DNA of 64,000 nt from Bog-473 sp036268485 (GCA_036268485.1 DATAUC010000075.1:1-64000), one strand, 5' to 3'; numbered from the stretch's first letter, positions 15,658 to 24,558 are shown. Program-made: numbers and translations. Notes: a model not told the origin generated them from the letters alone.

Positions 15658-16190
15658 CCTCGCTGCCCGCTCCCCCCTTGGAGATGACGGTGGGCCGGCA
15701 GGGGCACTACGCCGGGGGGGCCAGCCGGCTGGCTGCGTTCGCGGCTGACGTCGGCGCCTCCTGGGGACTCTTCACCGCCGGGGCGGCGCTGCTCTCCTTG
15801 GCCAGCGAGCTACTGACCGGGCGGTCCGTCACGGTGACCCACCACCAGGTCCTGGCCATCGTGCTGCTGGTCCTGTGGGAATTCGTGTACTTCGCCTACC
15901 CCTGGGCCGTGAGCGGCAAGACGATCGGCATGGCCGTCTTCGGGGTCCAGGTGGTGACGGCCGAGGGCCGGCCCATCTCCACCCGCCAGGCGATCCTGCG
16001 CACCCTGGCTCTCCCCTTGAGCTTCCTGACGCTGGGCCTCGGCCTGCTGGCCATCCTCTTCCAGAGAGAGCGGCGGGCCCTGCACGACCAGCTGGTCGGG
16101 ACTGCCGTGGTCTACGCCTGGGACGCCCGGGCGGCTCACCTGCGCTGGATGTCCCGCAAGGAACTGCCCCAAAAGGCTAGTACGCACTAG
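15654..16190 (+). CDS. RDD-family membrane protein
   Basis: The ATG at 15654 overlaps the stop of the nonapeptide-repeat gene. The 178-residue protein contains GASRLAAFAADVGASW (an RDD-like Arg/Asp signature at the first helix), transmembrane segments around LFTAGAALLSLA, VLAIVLLVLWEFVYFAYPWAV, and LPLSFLTLGLGLLAILF, and the usual GKTIGMAVFGVQVV and RRALHDQLVGTAVVY segments. RDD proteins are small membrane proteins of mostly unknown function, some linked to ion transport. Coupling with the repeat protein suggests the two act together. Confidence 0.88.
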   Translation: MTSLPAPPLEMTVGRQGHYAGGASRLAAFAADVGASWGLFTAGAALLSLASELLTGRSVTVTHHQVLAIVLLVLWEFVYFAYPWAVSGKTIGMAVFGVQVVTAEGRPISTRQAILRTLALPLSFLTLGLGLLAILFQRERRALHDQLVGTAVVYAWDARAAHLRWMSRKELPQKASTH

Positions 16191-16225
16191 CTCTTGCGGC
16201 AGCCTGCTTGCCTACGATGCCGCCC

Positions 16226-17029
16226 ATGGCATTCGTCGAGGTCTCCACACCCCATCCGCACGTCGCTCTGGTCACGCTGAATCGACCGGAACGAATGAAC
16301 GCCATGGCGTTCGACGTCATGATCCCCCTGCGGGACCGACTGCGCGAGATCGGCTACGACAACGACGTCCGCGTCGTGGTCATCACCGGCGCCGGCGCGG
16401 GCTTCTGTTCGGGCGCCGACCTGGAGGATCCCGGTGTCATCCCCAACGTCGACGGGCTGACGTTGCCCACGCTGGCGCTGCGCTCGATGGAACTGCTCGA
16501 TGACGTCATCGGCACCATCCGCCGCCTCCACCAACCGGTCATTGCCGCCATCAACGGGGCGGCCATCGGCGGTGGCTTCTGCCTCGCCCTCTCGGCCGAC
16601 ATCCGTATCGCCGCCGAGACCGCCTACTTCCGCGCCGCCGGCATCAACAACGGCCTGACGGCGGCCGAGCTCGGCCTGAGCTATCTCCTCCCGCGCTCCG
16701 TCGGCCAGTCACGGGCCTCGGAGATCATGTTGACCGGGCGCGACGTCTCGGCCGAGGACGCCGACCGCATCGGCCTGGTCTCCGACGTGGTAGCGGCCGA
16801 GAACCTGGTGCCGGCGTGCTTCGCCCTGGCCGACCGGATCAGCGGCTGGAGCCGGGCGGGGGTCGAGCTGACCAAGCGCCAACTGTGGAACAGCCTGGAC
16901 GCATCCAGCCTGCAGTCCCACATGGACGCCGAGGGCACGGCCCAGCTCTTCGTGCGGATCACCACCAAGAACTTCGAAGAGTCGATCCGGGCTCGCCGCG
17001 AGAAGCGGCCGCCGGTCTTTTTGGACTGA
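16226..17029 (+). CDS. Enoyl-CoA hydratase/isomerase family
   Basis: The 267-residue crotonase starts at ATG 16226; ATG 16217 is possible. It has VALVTLNRPERMNAMAF, the first oxyanion segment GAGAGFCSGADLEDPG, the second INGAAIGGGFCLALSADIRIA, and AAGINNGLTAAELGLSYLLPR, where the Glu of the second catalytic position is present in AAELGLS. Its C-terminus NFEESIRARREKRPPVF is typical of EchA-type hydratases of actinobacteria. It follows the RDD gene by 35 bases but shares no obvious pathway with it. Confidence 0.9.
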   Translation: MAFVEVSTPHPHVALVTLNRPERMNAMAFDVMIPLRDRLREIGYDNDVRVVVITGAGAGFCSGADLEDPGVIPNVDGLTLPTLALRSMELLDDVIGTIRRLHQPVIAAINGAAIGGGFCLALSADIRIAAETAYFRAAGINNGLTAAELGLSYLLPRSVGQSRASEIMLTGRDVSAEDADRIGLVSDVVAAENLVPACFALADRISGWSRAGVELTKRQLWNSLDASSLQSHMDAEGTAQLFVRITTKNFEESIRARREKRPPVFLD

Positions 17030-17043
17030 AGGAGCGGCTGCTC

Positions 17044-17424
17044 TCAGGGGGCGTTGGTCAACTGGGTGGCCGCCATCACGAAGTAGTCGTGCATCTGCAC
17101 GGCATCGTCTTCTGACAACCGTCCGGCTTCCGCCAAGTAGGACACGGCCGCCTGCATGTGGCGCAACCAGGCCTCGCGCTCCATGGGCCCGATGATGAAC
17201 GGCGCATGGCGCATGCGCAGCCGGGGGTGACCCTGCAACTCGTTGTAAGCCGCCGGTCCACCCCAGTACTGACCCAGAAAGAGCGCCAGATGGTGCCGGG
17301 ATTCGGTCAGATCTTCCGGGTAGAGCGGACGCAGCACCGGGTCACCCGCCACGCCATCGTAGAAGCGATCGACCAGGTCAACGAAGAACTGTTGGCCCTG
17401 TACACGATCGAAGAGTGCGTCCAC
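17044..17424 (-). CDS. glbO: Group II truncated haemoglobin (trHbO-like)
   Basis: The 126-residue globin has the B9-B10 pair Phe21-Tyr22 (DRFYDGV), the HHLALFLGQYWGGP segment, the proximal His73 in LRMRHAPF and Trp86 at G8 in EAWLRHM, the combination that defines group II truncated globins. It would bind oxygen or nitric oxide in the cytoplasm and is involved in respiration or redox protection in mycobacteria. The GTG start at 17424 is favoured by the lack of an upstream alternative with homology. It converges with the crotonase gene. Confidence 0.93.
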   Translation of the reverse strand: MDALFDRVQGQQFFVDLVDRFYDGVAGDPVLRPLYPEDLTESRHHLALFLGQYWGGPAAYNELQGHPRLRMRHAPFIIGPMEREAWLRHMQAAVSYLAEAGRLSEDDAVQMHDYFVMAATQLTNAP

Positions 17425-17461
17425 GGGGTTGACGGTAGACGCTCTAGACTGCTCCCGTTTC

Positions 17462-17535
<74 letters not shown>

Positions 17536-17633
17536 AAAAGAAGCCTTTCCTCACAGGCGCCTGGCCCTCAGGTAGCACCAGCCGTTGCGATCCATCTCGA
17601 TGGTCAGGGGGCGACCCATGTTAGATATTGGGC

Positions 17634-18119
17634 ATGGGGAAGTCTCCGGCGCGGCTCGTGCTCATCTGCGGACTTCCAGCCTCCGGGAAGTCAACACTGG
17701 CTCGCCAGCTCGCACAACAATTCCCTGCCATCCGGCTCGATAAAGACGAGTGGGTGACGCAGCTGGGGGCCGACGTGTGGGACGAAGAGTTCCGAGTGCG
17801 TCTTGAAGCGCAGCTGTGGGCTCTTTCCCAGGTTCTCCTCACCCAAGGCCAGAGCGTGATACTGGAGTGGGGTCACTGGGCGCGAGTGGAGCGGGACGAG
17901 AAACGACTCGGGGCGCGAGCCTTGGGAGTAGAAGTCGAGCTGCATTACCTCCATGCGCCCTTGGAAGAACTCATCCAGCGTGCTGAACGCCGAAATGTGT
18001 CGGGCGAGTGGAACGGCTCACCTATGACACCAGAACACTTTGCAGAATGGGCAACGATCTTTCAGCCTCCCGATGAGGAAGAAATCCTGTTGTTCGACAA
18101 ACCCATCGCCAAAGGCTGA
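17634..18119 (+). CDS. P-loop kinase-like ATP-binding protein
   Basis: The 161-residue protein starts at ATG 17634 (TTG 17628 possible). It has a Walker A motif GLPASGKST near the N-terminus, then IRLDKDEWVTQLGADVWDEEF, the VILEWGHWARVERDEKRLGARALG lid-like segment, and VELHYLHAPLEELIQRAERRN. This matches the AAA_33/zeta-toxin-like or chloramphenicol-phosphotransferase-like group of small nucleotide kinases, whose members phosphorylate diverse small molecules. The base composition is less GC-rich than the neighbours, which hints at transfer. Confidence 0.82.
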   Translation: MGKSPARLVLICGLPASGKSTLARQLAQQFPAIRLDKDEWVTQLGADVWDEEFRVRLEAQLWALSQVLLTQGQSVILEWGHWARVERDEKRLGARALGVEVELHYLHAPLEELIQRAERRNVSGEWNGSPMTPEHFAEWATIFQPPDEEEILLFDKPIAKG

Positions 18120-18130
18120 CTTCGTACCTT

Positions 18131-18388
18131 CTATGACAGGCGCTTCGCTTTGGCCAAACCGCTGGAGCTGTAGGTGCCATCCGGAAATACCGTGTCCCAA
18201 GCGTCGCGGACGCCACGGAAGTCCTCACTTGGGCCATAGGCGGCGCGTGCGGCGGCGACCACCTCATCTCTGCGGGCCGCGACGACCGCCCCTGAGTTGA
18301 ATTCCAATTCATTGTCAATCTGAACAACCGCTTCAGCAAACCGGGCTTTGTGCCCGATCAAGCGGACTGAGTTGGCGGGAGGAGTCAT
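18131..18388 (-). CDS. Small hypothetical protein (85 aa)
   Basis: The start is set at the ATG 18386-18388 because AAGGAAG sits 6 bases upstream of it; a longer frame from TTG 18496 is possible but has no such site and is blocked by a TAG directly upstream. The product (NSVRLIGHKARFAEAVVQID, then RRDEVVAAARAAYGPSEDFRGVRDAWDTVFPDG) is soluble and partly helical. I do not recognise a family. It converges with the P-loop kinase gene, 11 bases apart. Confidence 0.5.
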   Translation of the reverse strand: MTPPANSVRLIGHKARFAEAVVQIDNELEFNSGAVVAARRDEVVAAARAAYGPSEDFRGVRDAWDTVFPDGTYSSSGLAKAKRLS

Positions 18389-18525
18389 CAGTGGCTTCCT
18401 TGTGATGGCGGGATCGGCGGTCCACTCGGCGGGCTTGGGAAGCCGCAACTCTAGCGTCGGACCTTGCTCCCTCAGAATTTGAACTTCCGGTAGCAAATGC
18501 CCCTAGGCGGCGCGAAGATTCACGT

Positions 18526-18864
18526 GTGCTGGCTGACAACCACCTCTTCGGGGACAGGGTCTGGTTCCATGACACCCGGAGCCCGGCCCGCCGCATGGGG
18601 GTCTCAACCCATCCGTTCGACTCGACGATTGTGATCTCCTTCTGGCAAGGCGACGCCTGCACAGGGACCTTTCGACTGCCGGTCGCCGATGCCGCACCTC
18701 TCATCGCAACATTGGCCCATGGGATGGCGGAATCCATTCCACCGGGCCAGAGCGGACCAAGGCAAGCTGCGAACATGCGCTCCGGTTGGTGGCCACCACA
18801 AATGAAGGCGTTGCTGGCCAAAGTACGGCGACCCTCCGCCGGCACGCTTCGGCTCCTCAAGTAG
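18526..18864 (+). CDS. Hypothetical protein (112 aa), alpha/beta
   Basis: The frame starts at GTG 18526 with a weak ribosome-binding site. It encodes GDRVWFHDTRSPARRMGVSTHPF, then TIVISFWQGDACTGTFRLPVADAAPLIATLAHGM, which reads as paired beta strands with a following helix as in several actinobacterial unknown proteins, and a Lys/Arg-rich tail. Codon use supports coding on this strand. No function can be assigned. Confidence 0.5.
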   Translation: MLADNHLFGDRVWFHDTRSPARRMGVSTHPFDSTIVISFWQGDACTGTFRLPVADAAPLIATLAHGMAESIPPGQSGPRQAANMRSGWWPPQMKALLAKVRRPSAGTLRLLK

Positions 18865-18903
18865 CGCAGCAAGATCGCCAGGCCCTCAGCCTGGGACCTT
18901 GCC

Positions 18904-19365
18904 CTATGAATTTTCGGCTACTGCCTTGACTCGTTCGAGAGTTCGGAGCATGTCGCGCTCATTGCGATGCTCCCGTAAGACCCCTCCCAATGGACGCCAG
19001 ACTTTGGTGAAGAAGTTGTCGCCCAGGTCAAATGATTCAGTGACGTCGGTTCCGCCATCGTCGGTGGCCGCAAACTCGTAGCGCCACGTGTTGACCGGTC
19101 GGTCCCGCATAACGACTGCGAACTCAAACACTTGACCGGGCACACACTCGGTCACCTGGCACGTCGTCCAATAGAGGATGGGCCAGTTCTCGTTGCGCTT
19201 CACATGGCCCCTGTACTTCGCACCAACCGCCGGGCCGGTAGCGCCTTCAATCCACTCAGCCTCTACTACCTCGGGGCTGTACTCACCCATCTTCGTGATG
19301 TCGCTGACCAGGGCCCACACTCGGTCCGCTGGTGCATTGATATGAAGGGTTACTCCGGCACGCAT
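18904..19365 (-). CDS. SRPBCC (START-like) family protein
   Basis: The start is the ATG at 19363-19365; a long upstream extension in the same frame has no homology-like content. The 153 residues begin AGVTLHINAPADRVWALVSDITKMGEYSPEVVEAEWIEG, the classic polyketide-cyclase/dehydrase start of the SRPBCC fold, with the helix-grip pattern continued by GQVFEFAVVMRDRPVNTWRYEFA and a long C-terminal helix. Members bind hydrophobic ligands or act as cyclases. The ligand is unknown. Confidence 0.88.
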   Translation of the reverse strand: MRAGVTLHINAPADRVWALVSDITKMGEYSPEVVEAEWIEGATGPAVGAKYRGHVKRNENWPILYWTTCQVTECVPGQVFEFAVVMRDRPVNTWRYEFAATDDGGTDVTESFDLGDNFFTKVWRPLGGVLREHRNERDMLRTLERVKAVAENS

Positions 19366-19488
19366 AGCTCGACACCATAGGCCGCAATCGGGGTGATAAC
19401 GAGTGACGATTCTGCCCAGGGGAAGAGACCCGAGTGACCTGCGGCGGCCCGGCGCTACCGTGGGATGGACCCATTCCAAGGAGCCCCC

Positions 19489-20013
19489 ATGACTGCATCC
19501 AACCCGAGCGCCATTGATGTTTCGACCCTTACTGGCACCTGGACCCTCGTTCCAGATCAGACATCGATCGAATTTCATACCAAGGCGGTCTGGGTCGTGA
19601 AGGTGAAGGGAACCTTCAAGGCGCTCGAAGGCTCTGGCACGGTGGCGGCCGACGGAGGCGTCAGCGGAACCATTGTTGTCGATGCCGCATCGGTCAATAC
19701 CAAGAACAAGAAGCGAGATGATCATTTGCGCACGGCGGACTTTTTCGAGGTCGCCACGTACCCGACACTGGAATTCGTCGTATCCGATGCTCAGCTGAGC
19801 GAAGCGGGTCAGGTGCTGATCCCCGGGTCACTAACGATTCACGGCGTCACGAAGCCAGTGACGTTTGCAGCCGACCTCAGTGTGAGCGGCGACGCGGCGA
19901 CCGTATCGGCTGAAGTAGACATCGATCGAAGTGCGTGGGGATTGACCTGGGCAAAAATGGGCGCCGGCCTTGCCAATCACGTGGTCATCAAAGCGCACTT
20001 CGTCAAGAACTGA
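19489..20013 (+). CDS. YceI-family protein
   Basis: The ATG at 19489 lies 5 bases after AAGGAG (19478-19483), which decides the start over an upstream ATG at 19465. The 174-residue product has the lipocalin-like YceI pattern: GTWTLVPDQTSIEFHTKAVWVVKVKGTF, VVDAASVNTKNKKRDDHLRTADFFEVATYPTLEFV, and PGSLTIHGVTKPVTF. There is no signal peptide, so it is the cytoplasmic actinobacterial type. YceI proteins bind polyprenyl or isoprenoid-like lipids in an eight-stranded barrel. Confidence 0.92.
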   Translation: MTASNPSAIDVSTLTGTWTLVPDQTSIEFHTKAVWVVKVKGTFKALEGSGTVAADGGVSGTIVVDAASVNTKNKKRDDHLRTADFFEVATYPTLEFVVSDAQLSEAGQVLIPGSLTIHGVTKPVTFAADLSVSGDAATVSAEVDIDRSAWGLTWAKMGAGLANHVVIKAHFVKN

Positions 20014-20051
20014 GCTGCCAGCGTCGGACAGGCAATGAGACGCTTGATTCG

Positions 20052-20636
20052 ATGAGTACTCATGTACCCGCGACCTCTACTGAGATCGGACTTCTGGCGA
20101 TTGCCGGTCAGGAGTTCCGCTCTCGGCTGACCAAAGTTGGCAGTGGTCATTGCCGGCTCATCACGCCATGCGAGGGATGGTCCGTGCGGGAGCTCGTCCA
20201 CCACGTCGTGGCGGGAAATCGGAGGGCGGTCCACCGCCTGGGTGAGGCGGAAGCCAGCATGCTGGACGATAGTGAATTCGTCGGAGGTGACCCGCTGGAT
20301 TCCTTCGATCGCAGCATGAGCAAGCAAGTGGAGGCGTTCTCTCTCCCCGACGCGCTGGGACGGTCATGTGAGACGGCGGCACGAACGATGACGGGACGGG
20401 AGCTCCTGCATTTTCGGATCCTCGATCTTGTCGTGCATGCCTGGGACCTGGCGCGCGCCCTCGGGATCGACGAAACATTGAGCCCCGAGGTTGTGGCCCA
20501 GACGTGGGATCTGGTCGCGCCTCAGTCTTCGGTCTTGGGATTGATGGGGGTCTTCGGCTCGGGCAGCAGCGGGACCTTGCCTGCGGAAGCTTCCCTCCAA
20601 AACAGGCTGCTCGATGTCACGGGCCGTCGCCCCTGA
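20052..20636 (+). CDS. TIGR03086-like (DinB/maleylpyruvate isomerase N-domain) protein
   Basis: The ATG at 20052 begins a 194-residue protein with TPCEGWSVRELVHHVVAGNRRAV, the first His-bearing helix of the mycothiol-dependent maleylpyruvate isomerase N-terminal fold, and ILDLVVHAWDLARALGID, the second metal-site helix (HxWD). Both are hallmarks of TIGR03086 family proteins. The family is widespread in mycothiol producers; its substrate is unknown. It follows the YceI gene by 38 bases and may be co-transcribed. Confidence 0.88.
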   Translation: MSTHVPATSTEIGLLAIAGQEFRSRLTKVGSGHCRLITPCEGWSVRELVHHVVAGNRRAVHRLGEAEASMLDDSEFVGGDPLDSFDRSMSKQVEAFSLPDALGRSCETAARTMTGRELLHFRILDLVVHAWDLARALGIDETLSPEVVAQTWDLVAPQSSVLGLMGVFGSGSSGTLPAEASLQNRLLDVTGRRP

Positions 20637-20720
20637 ATTCGTGGCGGCCGCCGCACCCGGCTCCGAAGGTCGTGAGACGTAGGATGCCGCCACACATCCG
20701 GCCCCAAGCAAGGAGTACCC

Positions 20721-21548
20721 ATGCAGGTCATCATTTTGGGAAGCGGAAGCCCACTGCCGGATCCGAATCGAGCCGGTCCGGCCACGCTGGTCCGCACGTC
20801 GGCCGGCGATCTTCTCTTCGATTGCGGCCGGGGAGTCCTCATGCGCGCTGCGGCGGCCGGTTCCGGCGCCGGGGCATTTCGGGCACTGTTCCTCACTCAT
20901 CTGCACAGTGATCACATCACCGACCTCAACGACATTTACACGATGCGTTGGGCCATGTCGTTCCAACCCAATCCCCTGTCCGTCTATGGGCCGGGCGGGA
21001 CCGCCAAGCTGCTCGAAGCCACCGAAGCCATGCTCGAACCCGATATCGGCTACAGGCTGGCCCATCATGACGACCTGACGTGGCGACCCGCGGTCGAAGC
21101 CACCGAGGTTGAAAGTGGCGTGATCCTTGAGGACGGCGCCGTCCGGGTCACGGCCGCACCCACCGACCATGCACCGGTGCGCCCCACGGTTGGATTCCGT
21201 ATTGACGATGGCGACCATTCCGTGGTCATTGCCGGAGACACAGTGCCGTGCATCGGACTCGACGAGTTGTGCCAAGACGCCGATGTGCTGGTGCACACCG
21301 TGGTGCGGCGCGACCTCATTGAGCAGTTCGGGCTGCCCCGCCTGACCGACGTCCTCGACTACCACTCGTCAGTTCCCGATGCGGCGGAGACGGCGATGCG
21401 CAACCGGGTGGGCACCCTCCTCCTGACCCATCTTGTGCCGGCACCGGCGCCCGGCACTGAGGACGAATGGATAGCCCAAGCCAGCGCCCACTATGCCGGT
21501 GCGGTGGTTTTGGCTACCGACCTCCTGCAGCTTGAGGTCGGCGCCTGA
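20721..21548 (+). CDS. Metallo-beta-lactamase-fold hydrolase, RNase Z-like
   Basis: The 275-residue protein begins MQVIILGSGSPLPDPNRAGP, a start typical of RNase Z/arylsulfatase-type MBL proteins. The metal motif is THLHSDHITD (His60, His62, Asp64, His65), followed by APTDHAPVRPTVGFRI, VVIAGDTVPC and a final LLTHLVPAP His. The long exosite of RNase Z is not obvious, so it may be an RNase Z-like phosphodiesterase or arylsulfatase rather than the tRNA 3' nuclease. It converges with the DedA gene. Confidence 0.85.
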   Translation: MQVIILGSGSPLPDPNRAGPATLVRTSAGDLLFDCGRGVLMRAAAAGSGAGAFRALFLTHLHSDHITDLNDIYTMRWAMSFQPNPLSVYGPGGTAKLLEATEAMLEPDIGYRLAHHDDLTWRPAVEATEVESGVILEDGAVRVTAAPTDHAPVRPTVGFRIDDGDHSVVIAGDTVPCIGLDELCQDADVLVHTVVRRDLIEQFGLPRLTDVLDYHSSVPDAAETAMRNRVGTLLLTHLVPAPAPGTEDEWIAQASAHYAGAVVLATDLLQLEVGA

Positions 21549-21551
21549 CCG

Positions 21552-22163
21552 CTAGTTCACGCGCTCTGCGCGCAACGTCCGAAATCGGTGGATCAGGACG
21601 ACGGCGATCACCACAACGGCAATCGCTCCGCCGACGTAGGCCGCGTCGCTGAAGGAATTGAGCACCGTCTTATAGCTCTTGCCCAGGCCGTACCCGAGGC
21701 TGGCCTGGCCGGCACACCAGATGGTGCATCCGATGACGGTGTAGAGGAGGAACTTCGCCATGGCCATCTCTCCCAGACCCGCCGCCAGGGAGACGAAGGA
21801 GCGAAGGAGCGGTATCAGCCGTCCGAAGAGGACAACTGGTTCTCCATGCTTGGCGAACCAGGCCTCCGCTCGGTCGAGATCCTTGTTGGTAAGCAGGACA
21901 TATTTTCCAACTCTCTCCACCAGCGGTCGGCCTCCCCGGGCCCCGATGAGATAGCCGGCCAGGGAGCCCAGCACCTCACCGGCCGCGGCGACCGCTATGA
22001 CCAAGATCAGGTTCAAATGGTGTGGTTCATGTGGGATCTGCCCGCTGGCCAGCACGCCCCCGTAAATGATGGCGACTTCGGAGCCAACCGGGAGCCCCAT
22101 GCAGGACGTGAAACTCAGGAGGAACACAGCAAGGTATCCCCACGTCTCGAGGAAATGCTCCAT
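21552..22163 (-). CDS. DedA-family membrane protein
   Basis: The 203-residue protein has the DedA layout: an N-terminal hydrophobic stretch (LETWGYLAVFLLSFTSCMGLPVGSEV), a re-entrant region followed by AGEVLGSLAGYLIGARGGRPLVERVGK, and the conserved FAKHGEPVVLFGRLIPLLRSFVSLAAG, then a C-terminal helix with Arg at the end. DedA proteins act in undecaprenyl-phosphate or phospholipid recycling across the membrane. A second DedA is at 45448-46053. The N-terminal PSE motif is changed to PVGSE, placing it in the variable branch. Confidence 0.92.
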   Translation of the reverse strand: MEHFLETWGYLAVFLLSFTSCMGLPVGSEVAIIYGGVLASGQIPHEPHHLNLILVIAVAAAGEVLGSLAGYLIGARGGRPLVERVGKYVLLTNKDLDRAEAWFAKHGEPVVLFGRLIPLLRSFVSLAAGLGEMAMAKFLLYTVIGCTIWCAGQASLGYGLGKSYKTVLNSFSDAAYVGGAIAVVVIAVVLIHRFRTLRAERVN

Positions 22164-22274
22164 GGCTCAAATCCGTCCTGGCAGACACGAGCGGGCAATG
22201 GAGCCAAAGATTTTGGGCATCGCCCATCATGGCCTACTGCGAATCGTTAGGGCATCCTCCGGAAGGATGAGACC

Positions 22275-23684
22275 TCACTGCCCCAAGTGCCATGCACCGG
22301 GCGCCGCCAGTTCTGCTGCTTCGGCGGGACCCCACGAACCCTTGGCGTAGGGAACGGGGACGGGCTTGTCGCGCAGAATGCGGTCAGCCACTTTCCAGAC
22401 GTGCTCCAATCCGTCGGGACGAGTGAAGAGCGATCGGTCTCCCATCAGGACGTCATGGAGGAGTCGCGAATAGGCCGGCAGCGAAGGCGTGTGAAACCCC
22501 GTGCCCAACGGCAACCTCACCGTCTCGGCTCCGAGGGACATCTCAGGTCCCGGAGTCTTGATGACCAATCCGAGATCGATCTCACCGTCGCCCGAGAGCT
22601 CAAAACTCAGGACGCTGCCACCCACCGGTTGGCCCGCAATCCCGGGCACAGGGTCCTTGAAGAGCACGCTGACTCGTTGATGGCTTTCCGCCAGGCACTT
22701 GCCCGTCCGCAGGAGGAAAGGGACGCCGGTCCACCGGTCATTGTCGACCCAGAGTCGGGCCGCCACGAAGGTCTCGGTCCGTGAGTCCTTCGGGATGCCG
22801 CTGATGTCGAGGTAGCCCTCGTACTGACCCACCACGACGTCATCATTGGTCAGGGGTCGGAATGAACCGATGACCGCCTCTCGGGCTTCGGCCAGACAGT
22901 CGGGTTCGAGGCAATGGGGCGGATCCATGGCCACCTCCCCGGCCAGTTGGAACAGGTGGGTCACGAGCATGTCCAAAATGGCCCCGGTTGCTTCGTAAAA
23001 CGACGATCGCATGGCCACGTCGAGGGTCTCGGGCACGTCGATCTGTACGCTCTCAATGTGGGTGTGGTCCCACGCACCGGCGAACAGGCCGTTGGCAAAC
23101 CGCAACACGTGGATGTTCTGTGCCGCCTCCTTGCCGAGAAAATGATCGATCCTGTAGATCTGCGGCTCTTGGAATGTCTCGTGCGCGATGCGATCGAGCT
23201 CGGTGAATGTCTCCATCGACGTGCCGAACGGCTTCTCGTAGACGACACGCGAGTTTTCGGCCAGGCCGTGGGCACCGATGGCTTCGGTCAGGGGACCGAA
23301 TGCTGCCGGCGGCACCGCCATGTAGTGGATCAGCTGTGGTTCACCACCTAGCTCTTCTTTGGCATCACCCAGCACGTCGAGCAGGCAGCCCGGGTCGTGG
23401 CGGTCGAATCCGCCACCGGCGAAGCGAAGGCGGGACCGAAACTCCTCCCAAGGCCCTTCCGACGGCTTGGGTCCGAACTCCTCCAGGCTCTTGCGCACAT
23501 CCTCTTGGAAGTCCTCATGGGCCACGTCGCCCCGGCCGTTGGCCACCAGGCGCCACTCATCGGGCAGGAGTCCGGAAATGGCCAAGCGGTAGAAGGCGGG
23601 CAGCACCATACGATGAGCCAGGTCACCGGTACCGCCGTACAAGACGAAGATGGTGGTATCCGGAACGAGGCGGGGATCGGGCAT
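22275..23684 (-). CDS. zwf: Glucose-6-phosphate 1-dehydrogenase
   Basis: The 469-residue enzyme oxidises glucose-6-phosphate to 6-phosphogluconolactone in the oxidative pentose phosphate pathway. The nucleotide-binding motif is GGTGDLAHRM (17-26; Met replaces the usual Lys after Arg), with EKPFG at 150-154 and the substrate and catalytic segment RIDHFLGKE (178-186). Its C-terminal domain ends LRDKPVPVPYAKGSWGPAEA. The remaining pathway genes are not in the window. The ATG at 23682-23684 lies 25 bases after the ArsR-SRPBCC gene, so it may be read from the same promoter. Confidence 0.95.
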   Translation of the reverse strand: MPDPRLVPDTTIFVLYGGTGDLAHRMVLPAFYRLAISGLLPDEWRLVANGRGDVAHEDFQEDVRKSLEEFGPKPSEGPWEEFRSRLRFAGGGFDRHDPGCLLDVLGDAKEELGGEPQLIHYMAVPPAAFGPLTEAIGAHGLAENSRVVYEKPFGTSMETFTELDRIAHETFQEPQIYRIDHFLGKEAAQNIHVLRFANGLFAGAWDHTHIESVQIDVPETLDVAMRSSFYEATGAILDMLVTHLFQLAGEVAMDPPHCLEPDCLAEAREAVIGSFRPLTNDDVVVGQYEGYLDISGIPKDSRTETFVAARLWVDNDRWTGVPFLLRTGKCLAESHQRVSVLFKDPVPGIAGQPVGGSVLSFELSGDGEIDLGLVIKTPGPEMSLGAETVRLPLGTGFHTPSLPAYSRLLHDVLMGDRSLFTRPDGLEHVWKVADRILRDKPVPVPYAKGSWGPAEAAELAAPGAWHLGQ

Positions 23685-23709
23685 GCGAAAGACCCTACCT
23701 ACCGAGCGA

Positions 23710-24525
23710 TTACGTCGGACCGGCGTTCAAGGGCTCACCGGTTTCGAGGAATGTCTTGAGGCTGGCCAGGACCATCGGCCACCCATAGGAGATGCTGTTG
23801 AGGACGTTGCTGCCAGCCTCAAAACCATCATGCACCACGGTCAGCTTGACCATGCCCTCGACCTCTTCCAAATCGAAGGAAATCCTGGAGCGAGGTTCCT
23901 TCGATATGTCGGCCAGGAACTCAGCACTCATTCCGTGCGAGTCGGCCCACTCCTTGGTGAAGGTGTGCCACGTGTAGGCCAGGCGTCGGAAGGGATCGGA
24001 CTCCAGAACGACCTGGGCCGGATCGGCGACGGTCACCCCGTTCTGGTGCAGCGTCATGACAGAGCCCTCTTTCCAGTCGCTGGAAAACGAGAGACCCCAG
24101 TAGCGCTCGGTGAAGGCGGGTTCGGTCAGCGCCCGCCAGAGACCCTCGGGTGTCGTTTTGATGTACGTCGTGTAGACGAATGACGGCTTGTCCATCAGTG
24201 ATTCCTCCAGCGCTTTCTTCAGGTCCGACAGGGCGTGCAGCCGTGTCTGGTCGTAGTGGTTGATCCATCGTTCGGCGATCTCATTGATCGGAACGGGGTT
24301 GAGGTAGTGGAGCTTCTCCCGGCCCCGCCAGATCGTGGTGATCAGGTTGGCCGATTCCAAAATGGCCAAGTGCTTGCTGACTGACTGGCGGGCCATATCC
24401 AGCCCCTGGCACAGCTCCCGTAGCGTCTGACCGTTCTGGACGTTCAGCGAATCGAGTAGCCGCCTCCGGCTCCCATCGGCCAGCGCCCGAAATGATGCGT
24501 CCATCTCGTCGCCCCCGGTCGCCAT
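23710..24525 (-). CDS. ArsR-type regulator fused to a SRPBCC (AHSA1-like) domain
   Basis: The protein (271 residues from ATG 24525; ATG 24504 gives a 264-residue form) begins with a winged-helix ArsR domain (DASFRALADGSRRRLLDSL, LCQGLDMARQSVSKHLAIL) in the first ~90 residues. From about residue 105 an AHSA1/SRPBCC domain follows (KPSFVYTTYIKTTPEGLWRALTEPAFTERYWG), ending GWPMVLASLKTFLETGEPL. This fusion is a known actinobacterial type in which ligand binding to the SRPBCC domain may control DNA binding. The palindrome at 25057-25080 is its probable operator. It is the second gene of an operon with a free-standing SRPBCC gene. Confidence 0.88.
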   Translation of the reverse strand: MATGGDEMDASFRALADGSRRRLLDSLNVQNGQTLRELCQGLDMARQSVSKHLAILESANLITTIWRGREKLHYLNPVPINEIAERWINHYDQTRLHALSDLKKALEESLMDKPSFVYTTYIKTTPEGLWRALTEPAFTERYWGLSFSSDWKEGSVMTLHQNGVTVADPAQVVLESDPFRRLAYTWHTFTKEWADSHGMSAEFLADISKEPRSRISFDLEEVEGMVKLTVVHDGFEAGSNVLNSISYGWPMVLASLKTFLETGEPLNAGPT

Positions 24526-24558
24526 CAGGCTCACTGTACGGAATGGAGCCAACCCACA

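Noticed and set aside
17536..17633. Search for a repeated tRNA tail marking an attachment site
   Set aside because: No second copy of the tRNA 3' end was noticed downstream, so no att site is annotated.
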